Shown here piece after piece: positions 8,953-16,614 of a stretch of DNA of 64,000 nt. Under the pieces are notes generated by a model. It saw only the letters and a program-made list of their open reading frames with translations. It had not been told where the DNA came from and made no database searches. The DNA is from Suilimivivens aceti (GTDB taxonomy: Bacteria; Bacillota; Clostridia; Lachnospirales; Lachnospiraceae), in assembly GCF_025567405.1 (NCBI RefSeq), contig NZ_JAOQKJ010000009.1, positions 94,659 through 158,658 of the forward strand, given 5' to 3'. The translations under genes and the position numbers were made by a program. Position 1 is the stretch's first letter. Every line of letters starts with the position of its first letter.

Positions 8953-8986
8953 AAAAAAGCAGGAGACCTTTTCGGATCTCCTGCTT
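8953..8986 (-). terminator. Intrinsic terminator of the DUF5104 lipoprotein gene
   Basis: Minus-strand stem AGCAGGAGA ... TCTCCTGCT followed by six T residues. It lies 84 bp beyond the stop at 9070. The surrounding string resembles the terminator at 31442-31477 in element B. Confidence 0.75.
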
Positions 8987-9069
8987 AGTAAAGCTGTGAA
9001 GATTTAATTGTAGTCAGTTTTTCTTATACCATCCGAAATTTATACTTTAATGTTCTCTCATAACAAAAA

Positions 9070-9579
9070 TCAATTTTGTCCTCCAACAAAAATACCGTTT
9101 GGGGGATTATCCCATATAAAATTATCCTCAGCCACTTCGCTCTCCAATGCAATTTCAATTTTATATATCCCCACATTTTGGGCATTTTCATCATCCTCAC
9201 TATACATATAAAAATTCATACAATACCTTTCCTTCTCTGTCAATATGAGATACATACCATCCAATTCCGTTTTCCTTTTACCATAGTTGCTTTCACTTGA
9301 TGATGCACAATCGCCCTCAAAACTTTGGATACTGCCCTCAATATAATCGAAAAAAGCAGAGATTTCAGTGTCTAAATTCTCAATGTTCTTTTTGCTTTCT
9401 TCGGAAAATAGAGATTTGAGTTTCTCTGAATCCTGTTGCTTATATGCCTCAATAACTTGTTGACATATTTTATCCGTTTCATTTTGTTCAGAGCTAAACC
9501 AGTCATTGAAATACTTGTTAGAGCAGCCTGTTAAACCGAGTATCATAATCACACTGGAAAACAACAATACCTTTTTCAT
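9070..9579 (-). CDS. DUF5104-like lipoprotein (169 aa), cargo of element A
   Basis: The start at 9579 gives a lipoprotein signal: MKK, a hydrophobic run, then LTGC as lipobox, so the mature protein should be anchored on the outer face of the membrane. AAAGGATG precedes the start. The body has the pattern of small SnoaL/NTF2-like lipoproteins (VIEAYKQQDSEKLKSLFSEES) and fits DUF5104, which has no known function. The gene is AT-rich compared with the relaxase and primase on either side and is bracketed by a 52-bp direct repeat, so it is an inserted cargo unit with its own terminator and upstream element. Confidence 0.7.
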   Translation of the reverse strand: MKKVLLFSSVIMILGLTGCSNKYFNDWFSSEQNETDKICQQVIEAYKQQDSEKLKSLFSEESKKNIENLDTEISAFFDYIEGSIQSFEGDCASSSESNYGKRKTELDGMYLILTEKERYCMNFYMYSEDDENAQNVGIYKIEIALESEVAEDNFIWDNPPNGIFVGGQN

Positions 9580-9652
9580 ATAATTACATCCTTTACTTGA
9601 TAATTGCAAAATCACTTATTGGATTAAGGTCATTACAAAAAATTTCTTACTA

Positions 9653-9685
9653 TCATTATACTTCATCAACCTAAAGAATGGAAGA
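9653..9685 (-). promoter_or_regulatory. 33-bp upstream element shared by two cargo genes, copy 1
   Basis: Matches 12018-12050 with one difference. On the minus strand it ends GATGAAGTATAATGA, which holds a perfect TATAAT -10 hexamer but no good -35. It is 74 bp upstream of the DUF5104 start, a spacing nearly the same at the second copy. Confidence 0.6.
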
Positions 9686-9708
9686 TATTTTCCTGCTCCC
9701 TAAAGCAA

Positions 9709-9760
9709 AAGCACCTGTCATTTTCAAAACGAAAATAGCAAGTGCCTTAAAGTTCCATAT
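9709..9760. repeat. 52-bp direct repeat, copy 2 (3' end of MOBV relaxase gene)
   Basis: Contains the last codons and stop of the relaxase gene (9747-9749) and the hairpin following it. It is therefore probably the original copy, with 8887-8938 created when the DUF5104 cargo entered. Confidence 0.85.
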
Positions 9761-10979
9761 CCTGTTTTTTGCTTTTCGCCGGAATTGTCCGGCTGACTTC
9801 ACGCTCTGCCATTTCCTTCTTCTTGCGGCTCAACTGCTCTATAATGGAACTTTTGGCTTTCTTCTTGATTTGCTCCGTTCCGGCTTTTTTGACCTCCGGT
9901 TTCATCAGCGTAGTTTGGATTTTCTGAATAGTTGATTTCATAGCATTTGTGATTCTGGCAATCACGCCATCCAATCGTTTCACTGCATACTCAACTTCTT
10001 TCTTTGAAGCCTTACGCTCAGGGGAGAGAACCCACGCCTTAGACTGCTCCACCAGCTTAATATCCTCCTTGTGCGTTTCCAGTTTTACAGTATCAGCAAC
10101 GACCTCAACCGCCTTGTCATAGGCAATATCGGCAACCTCGTCCACCAAAGCTTCCACATCTTCAATCTTCATCGTGAGTTCTTCCAACTTTTGCTCCTGT
10201 GCTGCCAGTTGCTCCTTTTGCTTGAAAAGAATATAGTCCTGTTTTTCCAGATATGCACGACCACCATATTCCGGTTCTTCTTCCAGTTGTAAGCCATGCT
10301 TTTTCGCCACATCAAACAGCAGCACTCGGCAAGCTGAATCGAAAGTCATCTTGCGGTTGTTTTTTCTTCCGACTGGCTTCTCCGGTTCCGGCAGTTCAAA
10401 CCCCAATGCTTCCAAAGCCTTTTCCTGTTGTGGGGCAATCTCTCCATATTGATTTTCACAGTCGAACACATGACGCTCGTGAATATGAGGGGTGCTTTCA
10501 TCCAAGTGCAGCGCCCAATTCAGGATATGGACATGAGAGCCGAAACGCTCATTTACGATTTCCATAAATTCTGTGACAATCTCAATGAGCAGTTCCGGTG
10601 GAACATGATTATCAAGTGTTCCAATCTGATAGACCGTTTCCTCTGGACAGGTCTTTTTGCTTTTGAGTAAATCACCGGTTTCCTTATTCCTTTCAGGGTG
10701 TCGGTTCTTCACATTTCTTTCGTTTTGTCCGGTTACAAAATCACGATACCGCTGACGATAAAAAAGCTGTTCCACATCTTCAAAAGTGGCAGACAGCTCA
10801 TTTTCCTTATCGGGATTTTTGAAATTGCGGAAGCCATTGTAACAGTCCCAATAGAGATTTTGTTTGGCTCGTTCTTCGTCAATGTGTTCGCTGTTGGCAA
10901 TGTCAAAACTGCGGTCATTGTGCTTCGGATTATAAACGCCATTCTTTCCAGCTCGTCCATTGTGCCTTGTTAATTTCAC
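9747..10979 (-). CDS. MOBV (Mob/Pre) relaxase of element A (410 aa)
   Basis: The GTG at 10979 has AAAGGAGG seven bases upstream; the longer open frame lies in the oriT region and is not coding. The N-terminal nuclease carries KLTRHNGRAGKNGVYNPKHN and the metal-binding HLDESTPHIH (about residues 155-165), the HxDExTPHxH of Mob/Pre relaxases. The C-terminal half is a long charged coiled coil. The protein should nick the oriT of element A and stay bound to the 5' end for transfer through a conjugation pore supplied by another element. Its gene is followed by a hairpin duplicated as a 52-bp repeat. Relaxase class differs from those of elements B and C. Confidence 0.9.
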   Translation of the reverse strand: MKLTRHNGRAGKNGVYNPKHNDRSFDIANSEHIDEERAKQNLYWDCYNGFRNFKNPDKENELSATFEDVEQLFYRQRYRDFVTGQNERNVKNRHPERNKETGDLLKSKKTCPEETVYQIGTLDNHVPPELLIEIVTEFMEIVNERFGSHVHILNWALHLDESTPHIHERHVFDCENQYGEIAPQQEKALEALGFELPEPEKPVGRKNNRKMTFDSACRVLLFDVAKKHGLQLEEEPEYGGRAYLEKQDYILFKQKEQLAAQEQKLEELTMKIEDVEALVDEVADIAYDKAVEVVADTVKLETHKEDIKLVEQSKAWVLSPERKASKKEVEYAVKRLDGVIARITNAMKSTIQKIQTTLMKPEVKKAGTEQIKKKAKSSIIEQLSRKKKEMAEREVSRTIPAKSKKQDMEL

Positions 10980-11066
10980 ATGAGTTCCTCCTTTTCTTTT
11001 TGATTTCCCCGACAGGGGAGAAGGGCAGCGAAGCTGATTCCTTGCGGCTTTCTGCGTCAAGTAATA

Positions 11067-11101
11067 CCCAGTACTAAGTGGCGAAACGCCACTTAACTGG
11101 G
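11067..11101. other. Candidate oriT of element A
   Basis: A near-perfect hairpin, CCCAGT then AC then TAAGTGGCG, loop AAA, CGCCACTTA, ACTGGG, lies about 90 bp upstream of the MOBV relaxase start. Mob/Pre relaxases nick at a hairpin upstream of their own gene, so this is the likely oriT. The exact nick base cannot be assigned. The stretch 10980-11371 otherwise has no gene. Confidence 0.6.
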
Positions 11102-11231
11102 CAAGGCTGCCGCCCTTGACCTGCACAGGGATATTGCATTCCCTGTACCCATGCACAAAGGGTTGCACCCTCTGTACTCCCGCCCGAACAAACTGACTTC
11201 GCCCCGTCCCAAGCTCTGTCAGTTCCTTCGG

Positions 11232-11266
11232 TTTTACAAAACAGTCCACCGGACTATTTTGCAAAA
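11232..11266. repeat. Imperfect inverted repeat upstream of the relaxase gene
   Basis: TTTTaCAAAACAGTCC, loop ACC, then GGACTaTTTTGcAAAA. It lies between the oriT candidate and the DUF6560 cargo gene; it may end that gene's transcription or belong to oriT. Confidence 0.45.
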
Positions 11267-11371
11267 AGAAAAACCGACGCATGATCGCTTTACGCTCAAT
11301 ACATCGGTTTCTTCATCTGACCTTAACGGTCATATTCAGTTATCTAATATTGTACTGTTATAAAATCTATG

Positions 11372-11941
11372 TCATTTACGATTTTTCTTATGCTGATTTG
11401 CCCAGTAAGATTTTATAGGGATTCTTCTCCTTTTTATGTCCTCCATAAATTCTTCTTTGTCAATATTACTATCAATGGTAAATAATTTTTCTCCATTTAC
11501 ATATACACGCATAGAACCTTTCTTTCTCTCACAATATGTAATATCTTCAAAGCGAAAAGTTCTCTTTCTTCCAAAAGTTGAACGCCATGTGATTTCATCT
11601 CCGTTCACTTCCAGTTTCCACATAATCATGTTCAATGAGCCGATTAAAGAAACAATAAAGAAAATACTAAAACCAATTGGTGGCAATAAATCATCTTGTT
11701 GAATAGCACTGGCTACCGTAGCTCCCCCAAAAAGAAACACCGCCAATACAAAAAACATAGTAAGTACTTTTTCGGTTTTTATTATATAATGCGTCCTAAT
11801 TATTCCCTTTTTCTGTTCTTCCTCTCGTTCTTTAGCTCTCTTTTGTTGAAGATTTACAAGATATTTCAAAAGAAGAAGTACAACTAAATAGGGACCTATT
11901 TGTGTAATTATATTCAAACACATTCGTAAAAAATTATTCAT
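11372..11941 (-). CDS. Membrane protein with a PH-like (DUF6560-type) C-terminal domain (189 aa), cargo
   Basis: Three hydrophobic stretches are visible: residues about 9-28, 60-80 and 88-108. The soluble tail (LEVNGDEITWRSTFGRKRTFRFEDI split over two strands, then YVNGEKLFTIDSN) resembles bacterial PH-like domains and the DUF6560 family. It probably sits in the cytoplasmic membrane with the PH-like part inside. The gene is AT-rich relative to element A core genes and shares its 33-bp upstream element with the DUF5104 cargo gene. No function is known; the assignment is by pattern only. Confidence 0.6.
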   Translation of the reverse strand: MNNFLRMCLNIITQIGPYLVVLLLLKYLVNLQQKRAKEREEEQKKGIIRTHYIIKTEKVLTMFFVLAVFLFGGATVASAIQQDDLLPPIGFSIFFIVSLIGSLNMIMWKLEVNGDEITWRSTFGRKRTFRFEDITYCERKKGSMRVYVNGEKLFTIDSNIDKEEFMEDIKRRRIPIKSYWANQHKKNRK

Positions 11942-12017
11942 TTTTGCCCTCCATAGTTCCAGCTATATAAAAATGATTGTTTGAAATCGAGTATTAAAAA
12001 CCTCAATTTTTCATATC

Positions 12018-12050
12018 TCATTATACTTCATCAACTTAAAGAATGGAAGA
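12018..12050 (-). promoter_or_regulatory. 33-bp upstream element shared by two cargo genes, copy 2
   Basis: One mismatch to 9653-9685, including the TATAAT. It is 77 bp upstream of the DUF6560 start at 11941. Confidence 0.6.
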
Positions 12051-12205
12051 AAAAATTTTGTGTGCAGAGTTCCTGTTCAAGCCCTGTAACGCACATTTCC
12101 GCAAAATCCATAGTCCCCGATACTTTCCTTGCAGACGATAGGCAACGGTCAAAACATCAGGTCTGCACCTGACATTTTAACCGCATATCAGCCCTGATTA
12201 TCACA

Positions 12206-12496
12206 TTATCCCTGCTGACTGTTCAGCCCATGCTTTTTCGCATATTCGCTGGCTTTCTGTCTGCGTTCCTCACTGTAAGGCGGCAGGAAGCGGATAGACA
12301 GACGGGATTTTGCCAGCTCATAAGAAACACCGCCTTGAGCATTGGATTTTTCCAGTCTGCAAAGGTCAGGGTACTTCTTAGCAAAAGCAGCCAACCTCTT
12401 TTTCAATCCGGCATTGTGGGTGTAGATATTTGCCTTATCCTCGCCCTCATTAAAGAGAACGATTGTTTCTTTCTCAATCTTTGTCAGTCTTGTCAT
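12206..12496 (-). CDS. Small conserved IME protein (96 aa), unknown function
   Basis: A basic protein that starts MTRLTKIEKETIVLFNEGED and contains IYTHNAGLKKRLAAFAKKYP, then a Tyr/Arg-rich C-terminus. It has no signal or membrane segment. This gene recurs next to TnpV in Tn4451-like elements, as here, and its start overlaps the end of the gene at 12474-12722 by 23 bp, so the two are probably translated together. A DNA-related role is likely from context only. Confidence 0.6.
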   Translation of the reverse strand: MTRLTKIEKETIVLFNEGEDKANIYTHNAGLKKRLAAFAKKYPDLCRLEKSNAQGGVSYELAKSRLSIRFLPPYSEERRQKASEYAKKHGLNSQQG

Positions 12497-12722
12497 AGCA
12501 GCCCTCCCTATGGTTTTTCAACACACGCAGCTTGCAGTAAAAGCAGCGATACCACCTTTCAACACCTTCAGCACTCAGCTTAACGGAAAGCATATAAAAC
12601 AGCTTCTTCGCCACTGGATCGGGTGCAAGGGCAGCTACCATACGCAAACGCTCGACAGTTGCTTTCAGGTTCGGACAGCCAAAGGCATAAAGGGCTTCCA
12701 TTTCATTCCGGTTCATCTTCAT
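12474..12722 (-). CDS. Small conserved IME protein (82 aa) with C-terminal Cys pair
   Basis: The start at 12722 is supported by AAGGAGGAAAACACA. The sequence MKMNRNEMEALYAFGCPN is followed by a helical segment and a C-terminal CFYCKLRVLKNHREGC, which may bind a metal. The longer reading frame upstream has no ribosome site. It is read before the 96-aa gene and after TnpV, from which it is separated by a terminator-like hairpin. Function is unknown. Confidence 0.6.
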   Translation of the reverse strand: MKMNRNEMEALYAFGCPNLKATVERLRMVAALAPDPVAKKLFYMLSVKLSAEGVERWYRCFYCKLRVLKNHREGCYDKTDKD

Positions 12723-12754
12723 TGTGTTTTCCTCCTTAAAGTTTGATAAATGAA

Positions 12755-12791
12755 AAGCGACAGACACTTCATAAGGAAATACCTGTCGCTT
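12755..12791 (-). terminator. Hairpin/terminator between tnpV and the 82-aa gene
   Basis: Minus-strand stem AAGCGACAG ... CTGTCGCTT followed by TTCATTT. It ends about 30 bases before the start at 12722, so it may act as an attenuator. Confidence 0.55.
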
Positions 12792-12831
12792 CGTTTACGA
12801 TATAAATTTGTTGGTTTTGGACTTGATAAAA

Positions 12832-13215
12832 TCAGCAGTAAATCATTTCCTGTCTGATGATTTCTTCGGCTCGGTTACGAATAGAGTTCATGGACTGTAC
12901 CCACAACATCTGATTGTCTGCTTTCATGGTTTCGGTCACACCCTCGGCTTGTTTCATCTGCTCAATGATAAGGCTGCATCTTTCCGTTGCCTGTTCGTCC
13001 AGGTCAGCAAGGTAAGTATGCAGTTCGCCGGATAAACAGAGGGCAGAGAACCTTGTAGGGCGGTACTGCTCCAAATATGTCCTGTGCAGTCTGCCCCACA
13101 TACCGATAGGGCGGTGTTCCTCCGGTAGCTTCAAGTCCGGCACATAGTAATCGCCCACAAGAACATAGTCCAGACCGTTGCTTTTGTCATGGATTCGTGA
13201 TTTCAATTCTGTCAT
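12832..13215 (-). CDS. tnpV: TnpV protein of element A (127 aa)
   Basis: Contains GDYYVPDLKLPEEHRPIG, RTYLEQYRPTRF and the family core QMLWVQSMNSIRNRAEEII. It overlaps the recombinase stop by four bases (ATGA), the usual arrangement with TnpX-like recombinases, so the two are translationally coupled. The biochemical role of TnpV is not established. Related proteins are at 41510-41854 (same arrangement, element C) and 3145-3498 (nested, no recombinase nearby). Confidence 0.85.
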   Translation of the reverse strand: MTELKSRIHDKSNGLDYVLVGDYYVPDLKLPEEHRPIGMWGRLHRTYLEQYRPTRFSALCLSGELHTYLADLDEQATERCSLIIEQMKQAEGVTETMKADNQMLWVQSMNSIRNRAEEIIRQEMIYC

Positions 13216-15134
13216 GCTATTTTTTCTCCTTTCACTTTTTGCCGATTTGATTTGCTTGTGGCGTTCTGTTCAACACACACATTGCTATCAGAACTTTTTT
13301 CTTCTGCTATACGCTCATGCTCCGCAAATTCTTTTGATTTCTCACGAATCTTTTTCATATACTTACGATTGGATTCTCGTTTTCTGCGAAGTCGTTCCGC
13401 CTCTTTTTCAGCAGCAATCCTTTCTTCCTCTGTTGGTTCATGCTGCTCCACAGGTACTTGAAATTGCCCGACATAGTTAAGATATATCTCCACCTCTGTG
13501 GTGCGGTCTGCACCTTTTCCTTGTGGCTCGTGAACCAGAATTTTGTCGATAAATTCATTTATCATGGCAGGAGTAAGTTCTGTAATGTTCTCATACTTTT
13601 TAACCAGCTTTAGAAAACGCTCCACATTATTTTGACCGCCTATAATCCGTTGCATATCAGCGGTGTCAGTCTCAATAATCTTGTTCAGCTCGTTCTGCTC
13701 ATTTTCATAATCAGTAAGCATACTCTGAAAAAGTCTGTCCGGCAATCTTCCAATCACATTATCTTCATAGATTTTCCTGATAAGCATATCCAGTTCGTGA
13801 ACTCGCTTCTGATTTCTTTCAATGCGGTTTTTTACAGTTTCAGAAACAGCAATATCTTTCATCGCCGATTCTTCTTGCAGAGAATAGACAAACTCCTGCT
13901 CATTCAAAGAAACATAATGGCAAGTCTCTTGTATGGTTTTCAGAATGATGCTTTTAAGTGCTTTTGTTGAAATATGGTGGCAAGTACAATGCCGGTCATA
14001 CTTCTGATAAGCAAGATTATAAGTGGAACATTCATAACAATCTGCCGGATTTGAATGGCTTATCCGCTTTTCGCCTTTGGTAGTATAGTATATTCTTTCA
14101 CGCCCTTTTCGTTGCCTGTGATTATACATCGGCGCACCACAGTCAGCACAGTAAATCTTTCCGGTTAGAACATTAGGCTCACCCATAGGGTCTGCTTTTC
14201 TTACATTCTGTCTTAACTTTTGAGCAAGCATCCATGTTTCTTCATCGACAATAGGCTCTTGTGTATCATCAAAAACCACCCAATCTTCCTTATCTGCCCT
14301 TTTCGTCTTTTTGTCCTTATAGGAATTTTTGAATGTCCTGAAGTTGACAGTCTTTCCGATATACTCTGGTCGGGCAATCAGAGTAGTAACCTGATTTCCT
14401 CGCCACATATACGGATTTTCTTTGTCATAGTTGCTTGCATGATTTCCAAGTCCCTTTTTGCCAAGATAATAAGATGGTCTTTCAATTTTTTCTTCTGAAA
14501 GTTCTCTTGCTATCTGATAAGGTCCTTTTCCCTCAATAGTCATACGATAAATTCTGCGGACTACTTCAGCAGCTTCTTCATCAATAATCCAATGGTCGGG
14601 GTTTTCTGGGTCTTTCAAATAGCCGTATGGTGGGATATTACTTGTATGAGCGTTGCCGGAAGAACCTCTGGATTTCAGTACAGCTTTAATTTTCTTACTT
14701 GTATCCCTGACAAACCACTCATTCATGATATTCAGAAAAGGGGCAAACTCACTGGTTTCTTGACGGTCACTGTCAATACCATTATTGATTGCTATAAATC
14801 GAACTTCCTTTTCTCTAAACAGAATGTCAGTGAAAAAACCTACTTGCAGATGATCTCTGCCAATTCTGGACATATCCTTGCAGATACAGGCAGTGATTTC
14901 TCCGTTTTTAACACCTTCAACAAGTCTGTTCCATGAAGGTCTGTCAAAAGTTGCTCCACTCCAACCATCATCGGTAAAATGAACAAGATTCGTAAAGCCA
15001 TGTTTTATAGCATAATCTTCAAGCATTTGCTTTTGATGAACGATACTATTACTCTCGCCAGCATTATCGTCATCACGAGACAGTCTTTCATACAAAGCAG
15101 TAATGCCATTGCTTCTATCTTTTTTTCTTCTCAT
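13212..15134 (-). CDS. Large serine recombinase of element A, TnpX/TndX type (640 aa)
   Basis: The resolvase domain has catalytic Ser19 in ALYERLSRDD, then CICKDMSRIGRDHLQVG and FVRDTSKKIKAV. The Recombinase domain follows (PPYGYLKDPEN; GPYQIARELSEEKI), a zinc ribbon (IYCADCGAPMYNH) and a C-terminal DUF4368-like part with a coiled coil. All catalytic features are intact, so element A should be able to excise. The ATG overlaps by four bases the stop of the frame that reads out of the truncated topB (15131), so the recombinase may be expressed from the topB operon. TnpX-type enzymes use a GA core, which fits the junctions seen. Confidence 0.93.
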   Translation of the reverse strand: MRRKKDRSNGITALYERLSRDDDNAGESNSIVHQKQMLEDYAIKHGFTNLVHFTDDGWSGATFDRPSWNRLVEGVKNGEITACICKDMSRIGRDHLQVGFFTDILFREKEVRFIAINNGIDSDRQETSEFAPFLNIMNEWFVRDTSKKIKAVLKSRGSSGNAHTSNIPPYGYLKDPENPDHWIIDEEAAEVVRRIYRMTIEGKGPYQIARELSEEKIERPSYYLGKKGLGNHASNYDKENPYMWRGNQVTTLIARPEYIGKTVNFRTFKNSYKDKKTKRADKEDWVVFDDTQEPIVDEETWMLAQKLRQNVRKADPMGEPNVLTGKIYCADCGAPMYNHRQRKGRERIYYTTKGEKRISHSNPADCYECSTYNLAYQKYDRHCTCHHISTKALKSIILKTIQETCHYVSLNEQEFVYSLQEESAMKDIAVSETVKNRIERNQKRVHELDMLIRKIYEDNVIGRLPDRLFQSMLTDYENEQNELNKIIETDTADMQRIIGGQNNVERFLKLVKKYENITELTPAMINEFIDKILVHEPQGKGADRTTEVEIYLNYVGQFQVPVEQHEPTEEERIAAEKEAERLRRKRESNRKYMKKIREKSKEFAEHERIAEEKSSDSNVCVEQNATSKSNRQKVKGEKIA

Positions 15135-15190
15135 GCTGAACTCCTTTCTTCAATTCCTATCCACTCCTTACGCTCACAAAATATCACATC

Positions 15191-16612
15191 AGTATAATGT
15201 TTCGGTGGCTGTGTGAAATGCTCGGAAACCTTTGTCTGCTCCACTGCAATCATCATGCCCTCACGAAGCTCCGGCAGCTTCTTTTCTTCCTCGGCATCCG
15301 ATTTATCCTCTGTGGTCTTATAGGAATTTTTGAAGAAATCATCAAATTCCTTCCATCCATTTTTCCATACTTCCTTACCGGATACCTTAAACACAATCTC
15401 GTTGCAGGTAAGCTCTGCCTTTGTGGAATTATAAATGTGCTTCTCCCCGGTTGCACACAGCAGACGGTTCGCACATAATGAAAGGATCTTCATTTCACTC
15501 TCAGGAATCACCTTTAAGTCCTGTTTGATGATCTCCATGGTCGGAATGATTGCATGGTGGTCTGTCACTTTCTTGCTATTCAAAATTCTTTTAATATCTG
15601 GATTGAACATGATATTCTGCTCAAATAACAGCGAATTGAAAATTGCTTCAATCACATTTTTCGCTGTTCCCTCCATGTCATCGGAAAGGTACTGGCTGTC
15701 TGTTCTCGGATATGTTACTAACTTTTTCTCATAAAGGCTCTGCGTATATTCCAATGTCTGCTTGGCAGTAAAGCCAAACAGACGGTTTGCATCCCTCTGG
15801 AGTGTGGTAAGGTCATAGAGTTTCGGTGGTGCCACCCACTTTTCTTCCTTTATCACAGAAGTGACAAGAGCCTGTCCGTTTTCACAGGCTCCTGCAATCC
15901 TCTCTGCTTCCGTTTTATCACTGATATGCTCCGATACAGCATCCAGACCATTTTCCATGATATGAGCCATATAATAGGCTTCTTTCTTGAAATTCATGAT
16001 TTTACTTTCACGGTCTACCAGCATGGCAAGTGTCGGTGTCTGCACTCTGCCGACCTTTAATGCCTTGCCACCATACAATACCGTAAAAAGCCTAGTGCCA
16101 TTGATACCCACAAGCCAGTCTGCTTCCTGCCTGCATAGTGCTGACTTGTACAGATTGTCATAATCACTGCCTGGACGAAGATTATGGAAGCCGTCACGGA
16201 TAGCACTCTCCTCCATGGAAGAAATCCATAATCGTTTCATCGGTTTTCTGCACCCTGCCATGTTGTAGGTCAGGCGGAAGATCAACTCTCCCTCCCTTCC
16301 GGCATCGGTAGCACACACGACTGCATCCACCCTGTCATCATGCATAAGTTTTTTCAAAATCTGATACTGTGCTTTCGTATCACTTTTCACTTCATGCTGC
16401 CATTCCTGTGGGATGATCGGAAGATTGTCATAACTCCATTTCTTCCATGCTTCCTCATAGCTTTCCGGCTGTACCAGTTCTACCAGATGTCCCACACACC
16501 ATGATACCAGATAGTCATTGCCTTCCAAATAACCGTCCTTACGCTGTGTGGCACCAAGAACTGCCGCAATGCTCTGTGCCACGCTCGGCTTCTCTGCAAT
16601 TACAAGCTCCAT
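15191..16612 (-). pseudogene. topB: topB 5' fragment (DNA topoisomerase III N-terminal part), interrupted by element A
   Basis: Encodes residues 1-474: Toprim domain (LVIAEKPSVAQSIAAVLG at the start; TDAGREGELIFR near 105) and the active-site tyrosine in TYPRTDSQYLS (about Y301). The frame runs past the insertion into element A as 19 extra codons and stops at 15131, overlapping the recombinase start. The missing 231 residues, including the zinc ribbon, are at 5750-6445. The truncated product keeps the catalytic tyrosine but loses part of the strand-gate fold, so activity is doubtful. The gene start is two bases from the DUF4366 stop at 16615. Confidence 0.92.
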
Positions 16613-16614
16613 CT

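Larger units (their letters stand above)
6446..15188. mobile_element. Element A: IME with TnpX-type recombinase and MOBV relaxase, inserted in topB
   Basis: Its ends are set by the break in topB. On the minus strand the 5' half ends ATTATACT-GA at 15189-15190 and the 3' half begins at GA 6444-6445 followed by AGATTCCC. Joining at GA restores HYTEDSLLSAM. A GA dinucleotide core is what is known for TnpX (Tn4451) and TndX (Tn5397) family elements. The 8.74-kb element holds, 5' to 3' on the minus strand, recombinase, TnpV, two small genes, DUF6560 cargo, oriT-like hairpin, MOBV relaxase, DUF5104 cargo, CHC2 primase, VirE helicase and TnpW. Confidence 0.88.

Noticed and set aside
10980..11282. 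N-terminal extension of the MOBV relaxase
   Set aside because: The extension covers the oriT-like hairpin and has no ribosome site; GTG at 10979 has a strong one.
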